Source: Guillardia theta CCMP2712 (taxonomy: Eukaryota; Cryptophyceae; Pyrenomonadales; Geminigeraceae). Taken from it: a stretch of DNA of 64,000 bases. The first letter of the stretch is position 1, and the number at the start of each line of letters is the position of its first letter. The stretch lies in assembly GCF_000315625.1 (NCBI RefSeq), contig NW_005434673.1, positions 632,609 to 696,608 on the forward strand. Reading direction: 5' to 3'. The notes beneath the pieces are model-generated. The model made no database searches, was not told the DNA's origin, and saw only the letters and a list, made by a program, of their open reading frames with translations. Shown here piece by piece: positions 12,190 to 22,234 of this stretch. The translations under genes and the position numbers were made by a program.

Positions 12190-13402
12190 TAGCAAAGGAG
12201 CAGCAGGAGGTGGAGCAGAAGGAGCAGAGCAGGAGGCAGGGAAAGAAACTCACGGCGAGGAGGAGAGGAAGGAGAACAAACTTCCTCAAGAGGACGCAAA
12301 CCCAGCACTGCAAGTTCAACTGGAGATCAACAAGAATGAGGGGCGTCGCACTGGATGGAGAACATGACCAGGAGGAGGTAGTTGTTCCTGTCGCCGGCTC
12401 TTGGTGTCATCTGCGATAACCATGAAAGGAGAAGGAGACAAGGCAGTAGCTGTGAAATGATTTCACTCGCTCATCACTTGTTTCGTAGCAGTAGAGACGG
12501 CGGCTGGCGAGAAGCAGAGCAGAACAAGGAAAAGAATCCACTTATTCCCCTCCCAGGTAGCTTTCTAACGAGAAATCAGGATCTGACTGCAGACTACGAG
12601 CAGGAGCAGGAGCAGGAGCAGGAGCGGGATCAAGATACACAGGAGCAGGATCACAGCGGGAGGAGAAGGAGTAGGATCAGGAGGAGTCAGCAGCAGCGGC
12701 AGGACCTTGGGGATGGTGACGAAAGGCAGGGTGGAGTTGGAGGACATGTTGAGCTCGGAGGGGAACATGAAGCTCATGAAGGACGAGCTGCAGAGGGAGG
12801 AAGTGCGGACGAGCCTCCAGTCACACCACAACCTCCAGCAGAGGAAGACCTGCTCAGAGTCAGAGGGGCAGGACATCACGCCAGCAGACCAGGAAAAGAA
12901 AGGAAAGAGAGAGGAGGAGTAGGACGAGATTTGCTCGCAGACTCGTCCTGGTCAGGTGGTACGTGTCCTTGTCCTCGCTGCCTTCCACATATCAGCTGAG
13001 CAAGCCTGACTCAGAAACACACGTGCTGGACTCGGCTGCCTTGTTGCGAAGAGACAGTCTTTGCTGATGGAAGAGGGTCCGTTCTGCCGTGAGAATGGAC
13101 TTGGCAGGCAGTCAGGCATGCGGGAGGGTCAGTTACACTCCAACCTTGAGCTCTTCTGCAACGGCAACAAGCATTCTCAAGAAGCCGAAGAAATAGCAGA
13201 CGTAGCCGAGCGACTCGCTTCCTCCCCAAGGGATTCTCTGACTCGAGGAGAAGGATGATTGCAGTTCCTGGGCAAGAAGGTCAAATCGATGGACGAGACT
13301 CCAAAACACCAGCGAGTGATGGGAAGTTCGATACGAGAAGTGACTAGGCAGCTACAGCTCGATCAGGAACAACTTCAACTTGAGAGAGAAAAAGAGCGCT
13401 GA
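11965..13402 (+). CDS. Glu/Gln-rich coiled-coil protein, 5' end not resolved
   Basis: No known family. Plus-strand exons with plausible junctions and G/C-rich third codon positions encode TRLEVEEEDAAGGDKRLKG (from 11965, after an AG), KDIQRWWKDEQKKKQEQEQ with an EQ tract (about 12118), GEEERKENKLPQEDANPAL (about 12258), GRVELEDMLSSEGNMKLMKD (about 12730), SNLELFCNGNKHSQEAEE (about 13140) and a final exon LGKKVKSMDETPKHQRVMG. The last junction is convincing: donor GAC|GTAGCC near 13201 joins GCAG|TTCCTGG at 13264, giving EEIAD-FLGKK in frame, and the ORF runs through QLQLDQEQLQLEREKER to a TGA at 13400-13402. The protein should be mostly helical coiled coil. The start, and exons between 11400 and 11960, could not be fixed. 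Minus-strand ORFs here look like membrane segments, but they are shadows of GAG/CAG runs. Confidence 0.5.
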
Positions 13403-13773
13403 ACAATGACAAAAGCCGAGCGATCAAAGAAGCCGAGCGATCAAAGAAGCTCACATATTGACGGATGATAGACCACGAAACGAGAACTTGAAAGATCGTT
13501 ATGCTTGCAGACGCCAACACCAACACCAATCTGCGATGGCTTTATAACATTCTCCCTTCAGTATTACCTTCATACCTGCAAGAATCGTTTCGTCCCACCC
13601 CATCAACCCCCACGCAAGCCATTGCTGATCAAATTTTCAATACAGAATCGCAAGACAAGCAGTCACCTACCTAGGAAATGAATTCCTGGCGCTTTCGCGC
13701 AAGTTCGATAATAGTAAAAATCGTTTTCTGCTGATATCACATCAGGCGACAGCATTGATACCAGGGAGCGCGA

Positions 13774-14583
13774 TCAACCTTGAGAGAAAGTGAAGGGTTG
13801 ACTCGAATTCTCGTTCCTCTTGTCCATCGTCCCATCCTCTTGCGTATCCCCCACTTCATCGCCGGGACTGAATTCCTCCACCTGACTCGTTGCTGCTGCT
13901 GGCTGCTCCTTCTGCAATGAGTCGACTCCCCATGCATGACTCGTCCTTGTCTTATCTTCATTGGCAGCCTCGACATGCTTGGACTTCTCCCATGTCGCAC
14001 TGTTTTCATTGAAGATGATAGGTTGGTTAGTTGCTTTTGAGTAAGGGTTGATGTATCGCGCTCGTTTGGCTATGACTGGACCTCCAATCCTACCCGGGCG
14101 AGGGCGCGGTTGAGCTCGAGAAGCCGATTCTCTGAAGGCAGCCGCCATGCCATCTCGGCAGAGGAACTCGAACGTGTCTCTGTGGACCTTGAACCCGTCC
14201 GGCAGCCGCATTTCGCGCTTCAACACGTTGACGTCGATCACCTTGTCGTGAAGCTTCAGCTCTTCTTCGAGCGCGAGCTTGAGGGCATGCACATCGATCT
14301 GCTCCTTCTTCCTGAAGTATTTGTCCCAGAATACCGCCGCTTCTCCTGCATTACCATCGTCGCGACTGATCGCTTCAGCTCTGGGGGGCACCGGACCCTC
14401 CTCCAGTGAGGGCTGCACGCGCACGTGGCTTTGGAGGATTCGTCTTGCCCTCAGGAGGGACCCGTGTGGAGCCACCGCCTTCTCCTCCTCCGCCCTGCCG
14501 CCTCCTCCCCTCATGCCCTCCTCCTCCCCCCCCTCCCCCTCCCCCTCCATCGGCTTCACCGCCATCGCTAACCGCCCTCGCAT
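13774..14583 (-). CDS. Hypothetical 269-residue protein, single exon
   Basis: Intact ORF from ATG 14583. The N-terminus is Gly/Glu-rich and low-complexity (residues 12-40). The middle looks folded (VFWDKYFRKKEQIDVHALKL; MRLPDGFKVHRDTFEFLC). The tail is polar, Ser/Glu/Asp-rich and probably disordered. There is no signal peptide or membrane segment. The LEEELKLHDKVIDVNVLKRE stretch is likely helical. I do not recognise a family. It reads toward the coiled-coil gene, with about 370 bases between the two stops. Confidence 0.6.
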   Translation of the reverse strand: MRGRLAMAVKPMEGEGEGGEEEGMRGGGGRAEEEKAVAPHGSLLRARRILQSHVRVQPSLEEGPVPPRAEAISRDDGNAGEAAVFWDKYFRKKEQIDVHALKLALEEELKLHDKVIDVNVLKREMRLPDGFKVHRDTFEFLCRDGMAAAFRESASRAQPRPRPGRIGGPVIAKRARYINPYSKATNQPIIFNENSATWEKSKHVEAANEDKTRTSHAWGVDSLQKEQPAAATSQVEEFSPGDEVGDTQEDGTMDKRNENSSQPFTFSQG

Positions 14584-14904
14584 TTTTGACTACGGATCAG
14601 CTGACTTGGATTTTTCCTGGATTGAGGGTGGATGAGGGTACACTTAGTACGGGTGACTGGCGGCGGCCCTCTGCCCGGCCAGGCCGAGGCCCGGCCCGGC
14701 GGCCACGCTAAATGGACAGGTGAGCGGCTGACCAGCGGGCCGCGCTCAGCTTGACAACACCCGGTCCGTCAGTGCCACGGTTACTCAGGGAGTTTGCGGG
14801 CCCGGGGTGACGTTGGCAGGAAGGCCGTGACTAAGTTCTACCGAGTGGTATGCATCGGGTAATATCCGTCAGACTCTCTGGCAAGTGATCGGAAAGCTCG
14901 TTCG
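14584..14904. other. Intergenic with a very GC-rich core
   Basis: Bases 14660-14830 are extremely G+C rich, with CCCGGCC/GGCCCGG blocks. Similar blocks occur near 16180-16240, 44340-44440 and 48080-48400, always between genes. I find no tRNA cloverleaf and no ORF. Confidence 0.5.
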
Positions 14905-15867
14905 TCACTTGTTCCAACCTCGTAACTTGCAATGAACCGACGCAACGAACCACATGTAGTCGCCTTCCTTGCTGTAGGGGCTCTTCACAGCTCTATCGAG
15001 GAAATTCTGAGCAGCTGCAGGACGGCCCTGGGCCTCAGCAATCAAGCCAGCATACAGGTTGTAGTAGAACTTGGAGCGATCATCTTCACCCTGCCGCAAA
15101 GTTTTTAGACGAGACTAAAGATCGACGGGTTGACTTCACTTGTGACGGGCGAAGAATTCGGAGGATTCCTTGGTTCGAGGACGATTCGACTTGATCACTC
15201 AAAGCTTTCTCTTCCAACTCCTGGAGCGGAATGGCCCCTCTGCAAACACCGTAGATCAACTTCATGTACTCTCGTGTCTCTCCTTCCACTCTCAAGATTT
15301 GCTTCTGAGCATCTGAGAAACCAACGGCTGTCCTGGCCTGTGAGAAGAATCTCCAGATAGCTTCCTCGGTGTCTCTTGGATTGAGGCGTACATCTCTTTC
15401 AAATTGTTCTGTGTATTGACGAATATCAGTTCTCCGTCAGCCCGCAACAACAGAAATATCTTACTTGAAGCTTCGTCAAATCGATCACAGTAGTACAAGC
15501 TCAAGCCCCTCTGCCATAGAATATCCGCATATGTCGAGTCAAGCTCAATTGCTCTATCAAAGGCCTCCACGCTTTCTTTGACTCTGCCGTTTACAAAGTC
15601 TTGAATTCCTTTCCTGTATTGGGTCCGAGCATCGTCAACTGCAGCAAATGCTTGCGTGTTGAACAATGTGACGAGGAGTCCAAACCCAACCAGCAAACCC
15701 CGCCTCGTCATGGAAGAATGCTGCGGGTTAGTTTGCATGTGAAGAATTTTAGTGCATGCGTGCCTGCTCGTACAAGTTGCTGCTCCGAGTGATTGAGCAG
15801 CTGAGGAAACGAAAAGACCACTCGGCGCAAACGAGCATGGTTGCTGGGAATATGAACTCAGAGACAT
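14905..15867 (-). CDS. TPR protein with Tat-type thylakoid-lumen leader
   Basis: Multi-exon. The clearest segment is MTRRGLLVGFGLLVTLF followed by NTQAFAAVDDA: a twin arginine, a hydrophobic core and an AFA-A lumenal cleavage site. That is the pattern of proteins sent across the thylakoid membrane by the Tat pathway. TPR helices follow (AVDDARTQYRKGIQDFVNG; FDRAIELDSTYADILWQRG; LSLYYCDRFDEAS), then QKQIL / VEGETREYMKLIYGVCRG and a last exon with DRSKFYYNLYAGLIAEAQG ending CKLRGWNK-stop. Lumenal TPR proteins of this kind are typical of plastid-bearing algae and usually act in photosystem assembly (family knowledge; no role is shown here). About 50 residues precede the twin-arginine part if translation starts at 15867. 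They should carry the ER signal and transit peptide of a secondary plastid, but an intron may lie near 15715-15790, so the start is uncertain. Confidence 0.65.
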
Positions 15868-16547
15868 TCAATCTGTGCAGTTCTGTGCCGAGCAAAGAGC
15901 GGGAGATGATCTTTCTTCGAGGAGAGCAACCTCAGAGCAAAGACTTGTTTCTCGCCTCTACGACCTGATGGACAGATTCTCTTCACTCAAGCTGAAATTG
16001 CATTGCAAGCGCTGATGCAAGCGGGGATTCCTGCGAGGATCCTGTCAGGAAAAGTCCGCCTCACCCCAAGAAATAATGATCCGAAAAGGCATCAAAAAAA
16101 CGTCTAGAAGAAAGAGAAAGACTAAAATCGCTGACCTCATTCACCCTCCTACTAGGGTAGTCCTCTGTGAGTGAATAGCCGCCGGCCAAGACACGAACCC
16201 CGGGGCCCATACGGAGGTCACGGGGTCAAGAGGTCACGAGGACAATGGATCACGTGGTCAATGAAAGACTTACAGACCATGTCAGCATCCTCGTGACGAC
16301 TACTTTTGTGTGGTAAAATTCAGTAGTAAATTGATCATGATCCTTGCGCCTTGCACAACTTCCCTTTTAAGGATTTCGCTTCCACCTCGCCCCTTGATCT
16401 CGTCGCCTCCTCGCACTCGCCCACGTTTCTTGCTCGCTGCTTCGGCTACCTCGTGCTGCCGGTTTCCTCCTGCCCTGCTCGTCTTCGTGCTCTCGTTCTC
16501 CTGTCCCGTCACAGAATCCTCCTCCTTCTCTTCTCATTTCGTATTCG
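15868..16547. other. Intergenic with one doubtful plus-strand exon
   Basis: Around 15970-16110 a plus-strand frame reads DGQILFTQAEIALQALMQAG then IPARILSGKVRL to a stop. It looks coding, but I could not attach it to a start or an upstream exon. 16170-16240 is G/C-rich with repeated GGTCACG motifs. Nothing else is supported. Confidence 0.3.
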
Positions 16548-17063
16548 ATGACTACTGATCTCCCCGAGCCCAAGAAGTTTCTTCGCCGATCAAAGCGCGC
16601 TCACGCCCCTCTCAAGAAGCTGTTTGTTGACCCGACGTGCGGGAGAATAGGATGTCAAAGTTCTGAACAACCCAAATCAGCGAGGTCCGTGATGATGTGT
16701 CATGAACAGCCCAAGGCCAGAGGGTCGTGGAAAAGCTCTTTCGTGCGCACATCCTCCTCGTCGTCGTCCTCCATTCGTAGGACGTCGTCTCTGTCAAGCA
16801 TCTCATTGAAAGTCAGGCCAGGGCATTTCTTCAAACGGACGGAATCGCTGACCAGGTTGCGATCGGTCAACAGCAACATGCGATATATTCAGCGACATCA
16901 ACATCACTCCTACGCCCCCCAAGAATGGTCCAAGATGTTCGAGACGCTTCAGAGCAACCTCCTGGGCACAGCCGGTATGGAGGAGGATAAGACTGTGTCG
17001 GTTGAACACCATGAAGTGTCTGCCATCGAAGATTTGTCGGCCATGCTGCGGTCGAAGATGTAG
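16548..17063 (+). CDS. Hypothetical basic 171-residue protein
   Basis: Single-exon ORF beginning MTTDLPEPKKFLRRSKRAHA. It is strongly basic and Ser-rich, with a run of Ser at about residue 70, and ends EVSAIEDLSAMLRSKM. The stretch YAPQEWSKMFETLQSNLLG looks like an amphipathic helix. No domain is recognised, and there is no signal peptide or membrane segment. It converges on the WD40 gene. Confidence 0.5.
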   Translation: MTTDLPEPKKFLRRSKRAHAPLKKLFVDPTCGRIGCQSSEQPKSARSVMMCHEQPKARGSWKSSFVRTSSSSSSSIRRTSSLSSISLKVRPGHFFKRTESLTRLRSVNSNMRYIQRHQHHSYAPQEWSKMFETLQSNLLGTAGMEEDKTVSVEHHEVSAIEDLSAMLRSKM

Positions 17064-17343
17064 GTTAGGTTGTATAGGGTTTTAATTCCTTGAGAAATGA
17101 AGAAGCTTTGACGGAAACGACCATCGTGACCTGGATGTGGTTGGATCTTGCTGAGAGGTCGGTGTCTCAGTCGCTGAAGACACTTTCCTAGAGTCTCGAG
17201 TGGCAATCTTGTCCGGGCAGATGGCTTCGCTCACGGACAGGAGTAGGTCGCGGTTACGTACATAGCCTTGAGTGTCGTCTTTCCTGCTGGGAGTGGAGCT
17301 TGCAGTTAGAGCCTGCGGCCAGACGTCAGTGAGGCCTGGAAGC

Positions 17344-19884
17344 TCAGAGGTGCGCGATTACGCTCTCTGTCCTCTTCGCCGAGGTGATCACGCCAGCTTC
17401 CAGCACCCTGTCCTCGAGAAGCAGCGATATGCTCCACTGGAAGCATGCTCATCCATGGAAGACTCACCGCTGTCTCACCTGTCGCAACGTGCCGTTCTTA
17501 GTGCAGGACCAGACGCTGACAGCGTCCTAAGAAGCGATGAGGAGCTTGAAACGCCGACAGTCAGCATAGTATACCTTGACCATGCAGAGGACCGAGGTTT
17601 TGTGCGCCTGTACAGACCGGAACAGTTCGATCCTATCGGCTACCACACTCCAAATGCGGAAGTGACCGTCTGAGTGGCCCGTCCACACCATGCCGCTGCT
17701 CCCCTTTCAGGCCTCACCCCAAGCGCCACCTCTTGCTCACCCTGCCTCGACCGCACACTTGACGGCCCCTGCTCCCGACGCCCATGACTGTCTGCTGCCA
17801 TGAATGTCCCACACCTACTCGCGTCACCTCGTAGGAGCGAGAGGGAGCAGACGATCACCTGAACGGAGCCGTTCTTGTGCCCTGTCAGCACTCCCCCGTC
17901 GGGCAGGCGGAGCATGCAGGTCACGGCTCCTGATCCCCGTTCGAGCGCCCTCACCTCATTCGCATCATGCTCCTTGCTCCTCGTCAGCCCACGGCATCGC
18001 CTCCCTCCTCTCACCGGCGGGCTGGTCTTCGTCTTCCAGATATAAATCTCTCCGCTGTCGCTGCCGCTCCACATCTCACTCCCCACGAGCAGCAGGCATC
18101 GCACGGCTCCTTCATGCCGACGTGATTTGGCGCTTCTCTGCTCCGACCTCTCGCTGGAGCTCTCCAGTGCCGTCCGCTGAGGGAGCACCCAGATGCTCCC
18201 CGACGCAGTTCCCACCCAGACCTCGTCCTCCACCTGCACACGTCGTCACACGCACTCCCCTCCTTCCCCTCCTCTTCTCTCCTCCCCTCCTCACCTGAGC
18301 CAGGCAAAGAATCGGCGACCTGACGGCTGGCGCGAGCTCTAGCTCGCGCAGCACAGCCACGTTCTCAGCTCCCCAGATGCGAATCTTCCCGTCCGAGTGA
18401 GCCGTCCACACAAACCTCTGCTCACAACGAAGGCTCTGCATCCTTGATGCAGAGATCTGCGGAGGAGGGGAGGAGGGGAGAGGAAGGCAAAAGAGAAAAG
18501 TGCACATCAAGACAAGGGAGCAGAGAAGACAGAGTCAGGAGAGAAGGAAACAAAGAAAATCTACCTGGCTGCCATCTCCCCCGACCTCGAGGATGGCTCT
18601 AGTGACGCCGAAAGTGAGATGAACCGTCTGAAGCAGCCGACGCGCGTCCGCGTCGTAGATTCGCATCACTTTTGACCCACACCACAGCCGCCGATCCGTT
18701 CCCATGAAGATACATCTCATTTCCGACCTGTTCGGCCAGTTACTATCCTCCCGCTCCGTCCCTCGCTCCCTCTTCTCTCCTGCTCCCCTCTCTGCCTCCC
18801 TCGCCACCTCCCTGCTGCTCTGCCATAGTTGATAAGCTGGTTCTTACCTATCACCGCGTAGGATACGGCGAGACCACAGAGGAGGCTCGTTGTTGAGAGC
18901 TTCGATAGGTGCAAGGTGCTGAAGGGCTCAGTAAGTGAGCCGCCTGACAGGGAAGAAGAGCAGGAACAACAGGAGGGGGAGGTGGAGGAGAAGAAGGGGG
19001 AGAAGGATAAGGAGGAGACCTTCTGCAACTTGTTCATCACATGCGCGAGCTCGGCCTCATGTGCCTCGAACTCGGCTGTGGTGGAGCGAGTGAACAGCCA
19101 GGACCACAACCTGCTGAAGCCCCTCCTCCCCTGCCGTCGAAGGACCTCCAGGCTGTTCTCAAGGCTGTCCCTATAGGGCAGTGAGCCTTCCCCTCTCCTC
19201 TCCGACCTCCCCTGATGTCACCTCATGTCCATCACCGAGTGACGTAGAGAGTCACTGTCTGTGCTCTCCTGCGTTGCAGTCAACATCTCCAACGGTCATT
19301 CGCTTCCTCGTCATATCTCTTCATCCCTCTGACTTCAATCTTTCTTCCTCTGCTCTTCTCTCGACCCTTCTGAATGACGACTCCTTCCCATCGACGTCTC
19401 TTGCTCTCCTCGTCTTCTAGTCCTCGTTGCTCCTCTTTCTCACCTGCTTGAGCAGTTTCTCCAGAGGGATCTTCGCTCTTCTCATCTTCTGCGACAGGCT
19501 GAAGCATTTTTGTCGATTGGAGTTGACGCTCTGCACGAGGCTGTGGGCCTGCGAGGAGGATGAGGAGGAGCGAGAAAACGCTGCTGCTGACCTGCTCGAT
19601 AATGCCCAGGGCCTGCTGTACGTCCCTCACCACATGCTCAGCCAGCGAGTGTTTCGCTCCTCCCACGTTGTTTGCGCTTTCTCCTAGCCCTGTTACAGCT
19701 GGGAAGGACTTGTCGGGGTGGACTTCCTCGTCGTCTGCATGATGGTGAGGACGGTTGCTCGCAGTGAGGTGTGGTGACCTTCACTGCTGTCCTCAGACAT
19801 GCTCTCCTCCTCCTTGTCGCTCTCCTTCCTTCCACCCGTCCTGCCTGGCGCCATCTCTGCTCTCGGCTCCAATGCAGTCTGCAT
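17344..19884 (-). CDS. WD40-repeat protein with helical (4HB/MCAfunc-like) N-terminal region
   Basis: Multi-exon. From ATG 19884 the product has an acidic leader (KESDKEEESMSEDSSE), then helices EHVVRDVQQALGIIEQ, AHSLVQSVNSNRQKCFSLS, KMRRAKIPLEKLLKQ, RDSLENSLEVLRRQ and EFEAHEAELAHVMNKLQK. Helices of this pattern (Q-K/N-R-x-C before a hydrophobic helix, and a late H-x-x-E-L) recall the four-helix bundles of MLKL, MCAfunc and CC-NLR proteins; that is inference. WD40 blades follow: RLWCGSKVMRIYDADARR, RFVWTAHSDGKIRIWG, EVWVGTASGSIWVLPQ, MWSGSDSGEIYIWKTK, GSGAVTCMLRLPDGGVLTG, DGHFRIWSVVADRIELFRS and DAVSVWSCTKNGTLRQ. It ends ESVIAHL-stop at 17344. Family knowledge: a beta-propeller scaffold for protein binding. 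It starts only about 200 bases after the stop of the kinase upstream on the same strand, so a fused or alternatively spliced transcript cannot be excluded. Confidence 0.6.
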
Positions 19885-20090
19885 TGCCTGAGCATCTTGG
19901 TCATCGCCACGACCCTTCGCTGGCCTTCTGCGAAACGAAGTTTTGACATCTCCGAGCGAGATGGCGGAGGGATCTAGCGAGTTGAGTGAGTTGGAGCAGA
20001 GAGAGGAAGAGAAGGCGAGGAGGAAAGGAGAAACAACAAGTGCAGACACGAGAGCAGCAGGTGCAGTCAGTTGTGGCAGAGGAACATCAT

Positions 20091-21667
20091 TCAACCGGAT
20101 CCTGCGCCTCCCAGCCGTTGCTTCTGGTCCAGCACAGCCTAGTGGAGGTTCAAGTCATCACGGGCCTGGAGGAAGCAAGGCTGACCTCTTCTACTAGCCG
20201 ATGCTTCAGCAGCTCGTCGACGCTTGGCCGCTTAGAAGGATCTCTCGCAAAGCAAGCATCGAGAAAATCTGAGCAGTCTTTGGACACCCAAGCCTACGCA
20301 CAATCATCACCTCCTCTCCACATACAACCCCTTGCTGACCCGTCCACTACACCTCCTTTCTCTATCCTCCGCTCTCCTCCCCCATCCCCATCCGCTCTCC
20401 ACTCCTATCCTCTCCTTTGTTCCAATCTCATGCCTCGTTGTTCTTACCGGAGTTCGAGGACGCGCTGAGTCGCGCATCGCGACATGGAACATGACAGCTT
20501 CGTTGGTGCTGAACTCAGGCCTACAACCCCTCAGCCTCGTTCTCCTCCAGCTGACCCTCACCAAGGTCGTTGTCCCGTGCACATCTCGACGACAGTGCAG
20601 CCTACGGACCAGACGTCTGCCTTCTCAGAGTAGCCGCGACCCTGCTGGGAGATGAGAAGCAATGCAGAAGAAGAGGAAAAGGAGCAGAGAACAGGAGAGG
20701 TTGGGCAGAGCAGAAGAGCAGAAGAAGGGAGCGGGGCAGGGGGGCAAGGAGGGGAAGGGGAGAAGAGGAGAGGAGGGGGGGGGAGGAGGAGCAGAACGCT
20801 CATGTCTCCTCACCTGATTTCTCAAAACCTCCGGCGCCATGAACTGTGGAGTTCCTCTGCGAGTCAAAGCTATCAACCATCTTTTGGCAGAAGCAAACAG
20901 GAAGACAAGGGAGTAGAAGAAAGGGAGCAGAGATACTTGAGAGTTGTCGTCAATGCAACTTCTCCGTAGAGCTCTTTACTGCAACCGAAGTCCGACAGCT
21001 TGCATATCCCGGCATGATCAACGAGGATGTTCTGTCCTTTGATGTCTCGATGTAGAATCTTGTTCGCATGAAGGTATTGCAGACCCTGATGAACAGCTTG
21101 AGATCGTGAAGAGGAGCGGGTCATGTATGAACCACAATGTAAACCAAAGTGAGGGGGTCGCGAAAGCTCATCACCTGCAGTATTTCTCGGGTGTATCCTC
21201 GTACGATCGGCTCTTTGAACTTCCCGTACTTGCTGAGCATGGAAGTGATCGACCCTCCAGGCACCTTGCGACGAGATAAGCAACGCCCACACCCTCCCTC
21301 CCCTCCCCGTCTCCCTCCTCCATCCCCCCTTCCTCCTCCTGCTTCTCCCCACGTCTCCTCCTTACAAGTTCGAGGAATATCGTGAGCTCCTTGGCCGTTC
21401 GCTCGGTTCCAAGGTACTGGTAGGGGAGGACAGACGTCAGGCTGCATCTTCAACCCCAGCGAGCACCTGGACGATGTTGGGATGCCATAGCTTTTTCATC
21501 ACCTCCACCTCTCGCTCTATCTCTGCCTGCGCTGCCTGAGCTCGCTCATCCTCTCCCTTGCGCAAGGGAACAATCTTCGCCGCACAGATCGTCCCGTCGT
21601 CGTTGAGACACTCGTACACGCGGCCATAGCCTCCTTCTCCAAGGAGCTCTCCTCTTGTCCAAGGCAT
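20091..21667 (-). CDS. MEKK/STE11-like protein kinase
   Basis: Kinase domain spread over about seven short exons: [27 protein letters not shown], a helix with [100 protein letters not shown] and [20 protein letters not shown]. Gly loop, VAIK-type lysine, HRD, DFG and APE are all present, so it should be active. The GGS hinge and the [10 protein letters not shown] loop resemble MAP kinase kinase kinases of the MEKK/NPK1 group. After the C-lobe, GAG|GTCAGC to CACTAG|GCTGTG joins HRLVEE to [15 protein letters not shown]-stop at 20091. The ATG at 21667 is internal to a longer open frame that continues upstream through a (Glu-Glu-Gly)n tract to about 21855, so the true start and any N-terminal domain lie further upstream. 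Confidence 0.7.
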
Positions 21668-21717
21668 TGCAAAAGGCTTCCCGCTAAGGCGAGGAAGGAA
21701 GTGAGAGGGGGTACCTG

Positions 21718-21790
21718 CGACGATCAGCTTCTCCTCGCCCTCCTCGCCCTCCTCCTCGCCCTCCTCCTCGCCCTCCTCCTCGCCCTCCTC
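21718..21790. repeat. (CCTCGCCCT/CCTCGCC)n imperfect repeat, apparently coding Glu/Gly
   Basis: Short purine/pyrimidine repeat. On the minus strand it stays in frame with the kinase and encodes an acidic Glu-Glu-Gly run just before the catalytic domain. Confidence 0.7.
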
Positions 21791-21921
21791 CGTCGTCCCG
21801 CCCCGCCTCCATATCTCAGAGTTGCTGTCGTCCTCAAATTGCGGGCCTGAGGCAGCAACAAGGATCTAGTGAGCTAATAGGAGAATCAAAGAAAGACAGC
21901 AAAAAGAGAACAAACATGGTG

Positions 21922-22015
21922 AGACGATGCGAAAGAGGGAGCGAGGGAGCGAGGGAGCGAGGGAGGGAGGGACGGAGGGAGCGAGGGAGGGAGGGAGGGA
22001 GAGAGAGAAGGGAGA
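21922..22015. repeat. (GGGA/GCGA)n purine repeat
   Basis: Imperfect GGGAGCGA / GGGA repeat in the interval between the divergent kinase and glycosyltransferase genes, possibly in their shared upstream region. Confidence 0.8.
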
Positions 22016-22234
22016 GAAGGGAGAAAGGTGAGTTGAGCATGAGCTTGCTCAGGGGAGTTGGTTTGGAGGGATTCAGATGGTCTTGTCATCGATTCTTCTC
22101 CTCCCTCTCAATGTGCTCTCTATTCTTGTTCCTTTTGTCTTGGACGTCTTCCTAGCAAGGTCAGCAGGCTGACATGCCTCTCGTCGTCTGACACCCTCAT
22201 TAGCGTTGGATGTTACAAGAACCTCGCCGACAAG

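Noticed and set aside
11698-13529. Minus-strand ORFs that look like a multi-span membrane protein (Leu-rich segments, some GTGAGT-like donors)
   Set aside because: The plus strand gives a better-joined coiled-coil gene with G/C-rich third positions and a clean final junction. The Leu runs are the complement of GAG/CAG repeats.
13774-14635. Plus-strand ORFs opposite the 269-residue hypothetical gene
   Set aside because: Shadows of the minus-strand frame; composition is that of reversed Gly/Glu-rich codons.
14640-14760. Possible tRNA or rRNA in the GC-rich block
   Set aside because: No cloverleaf, anticodon arm or conserved T-loop motif could be drawn; none seen elsewhere in the window either.
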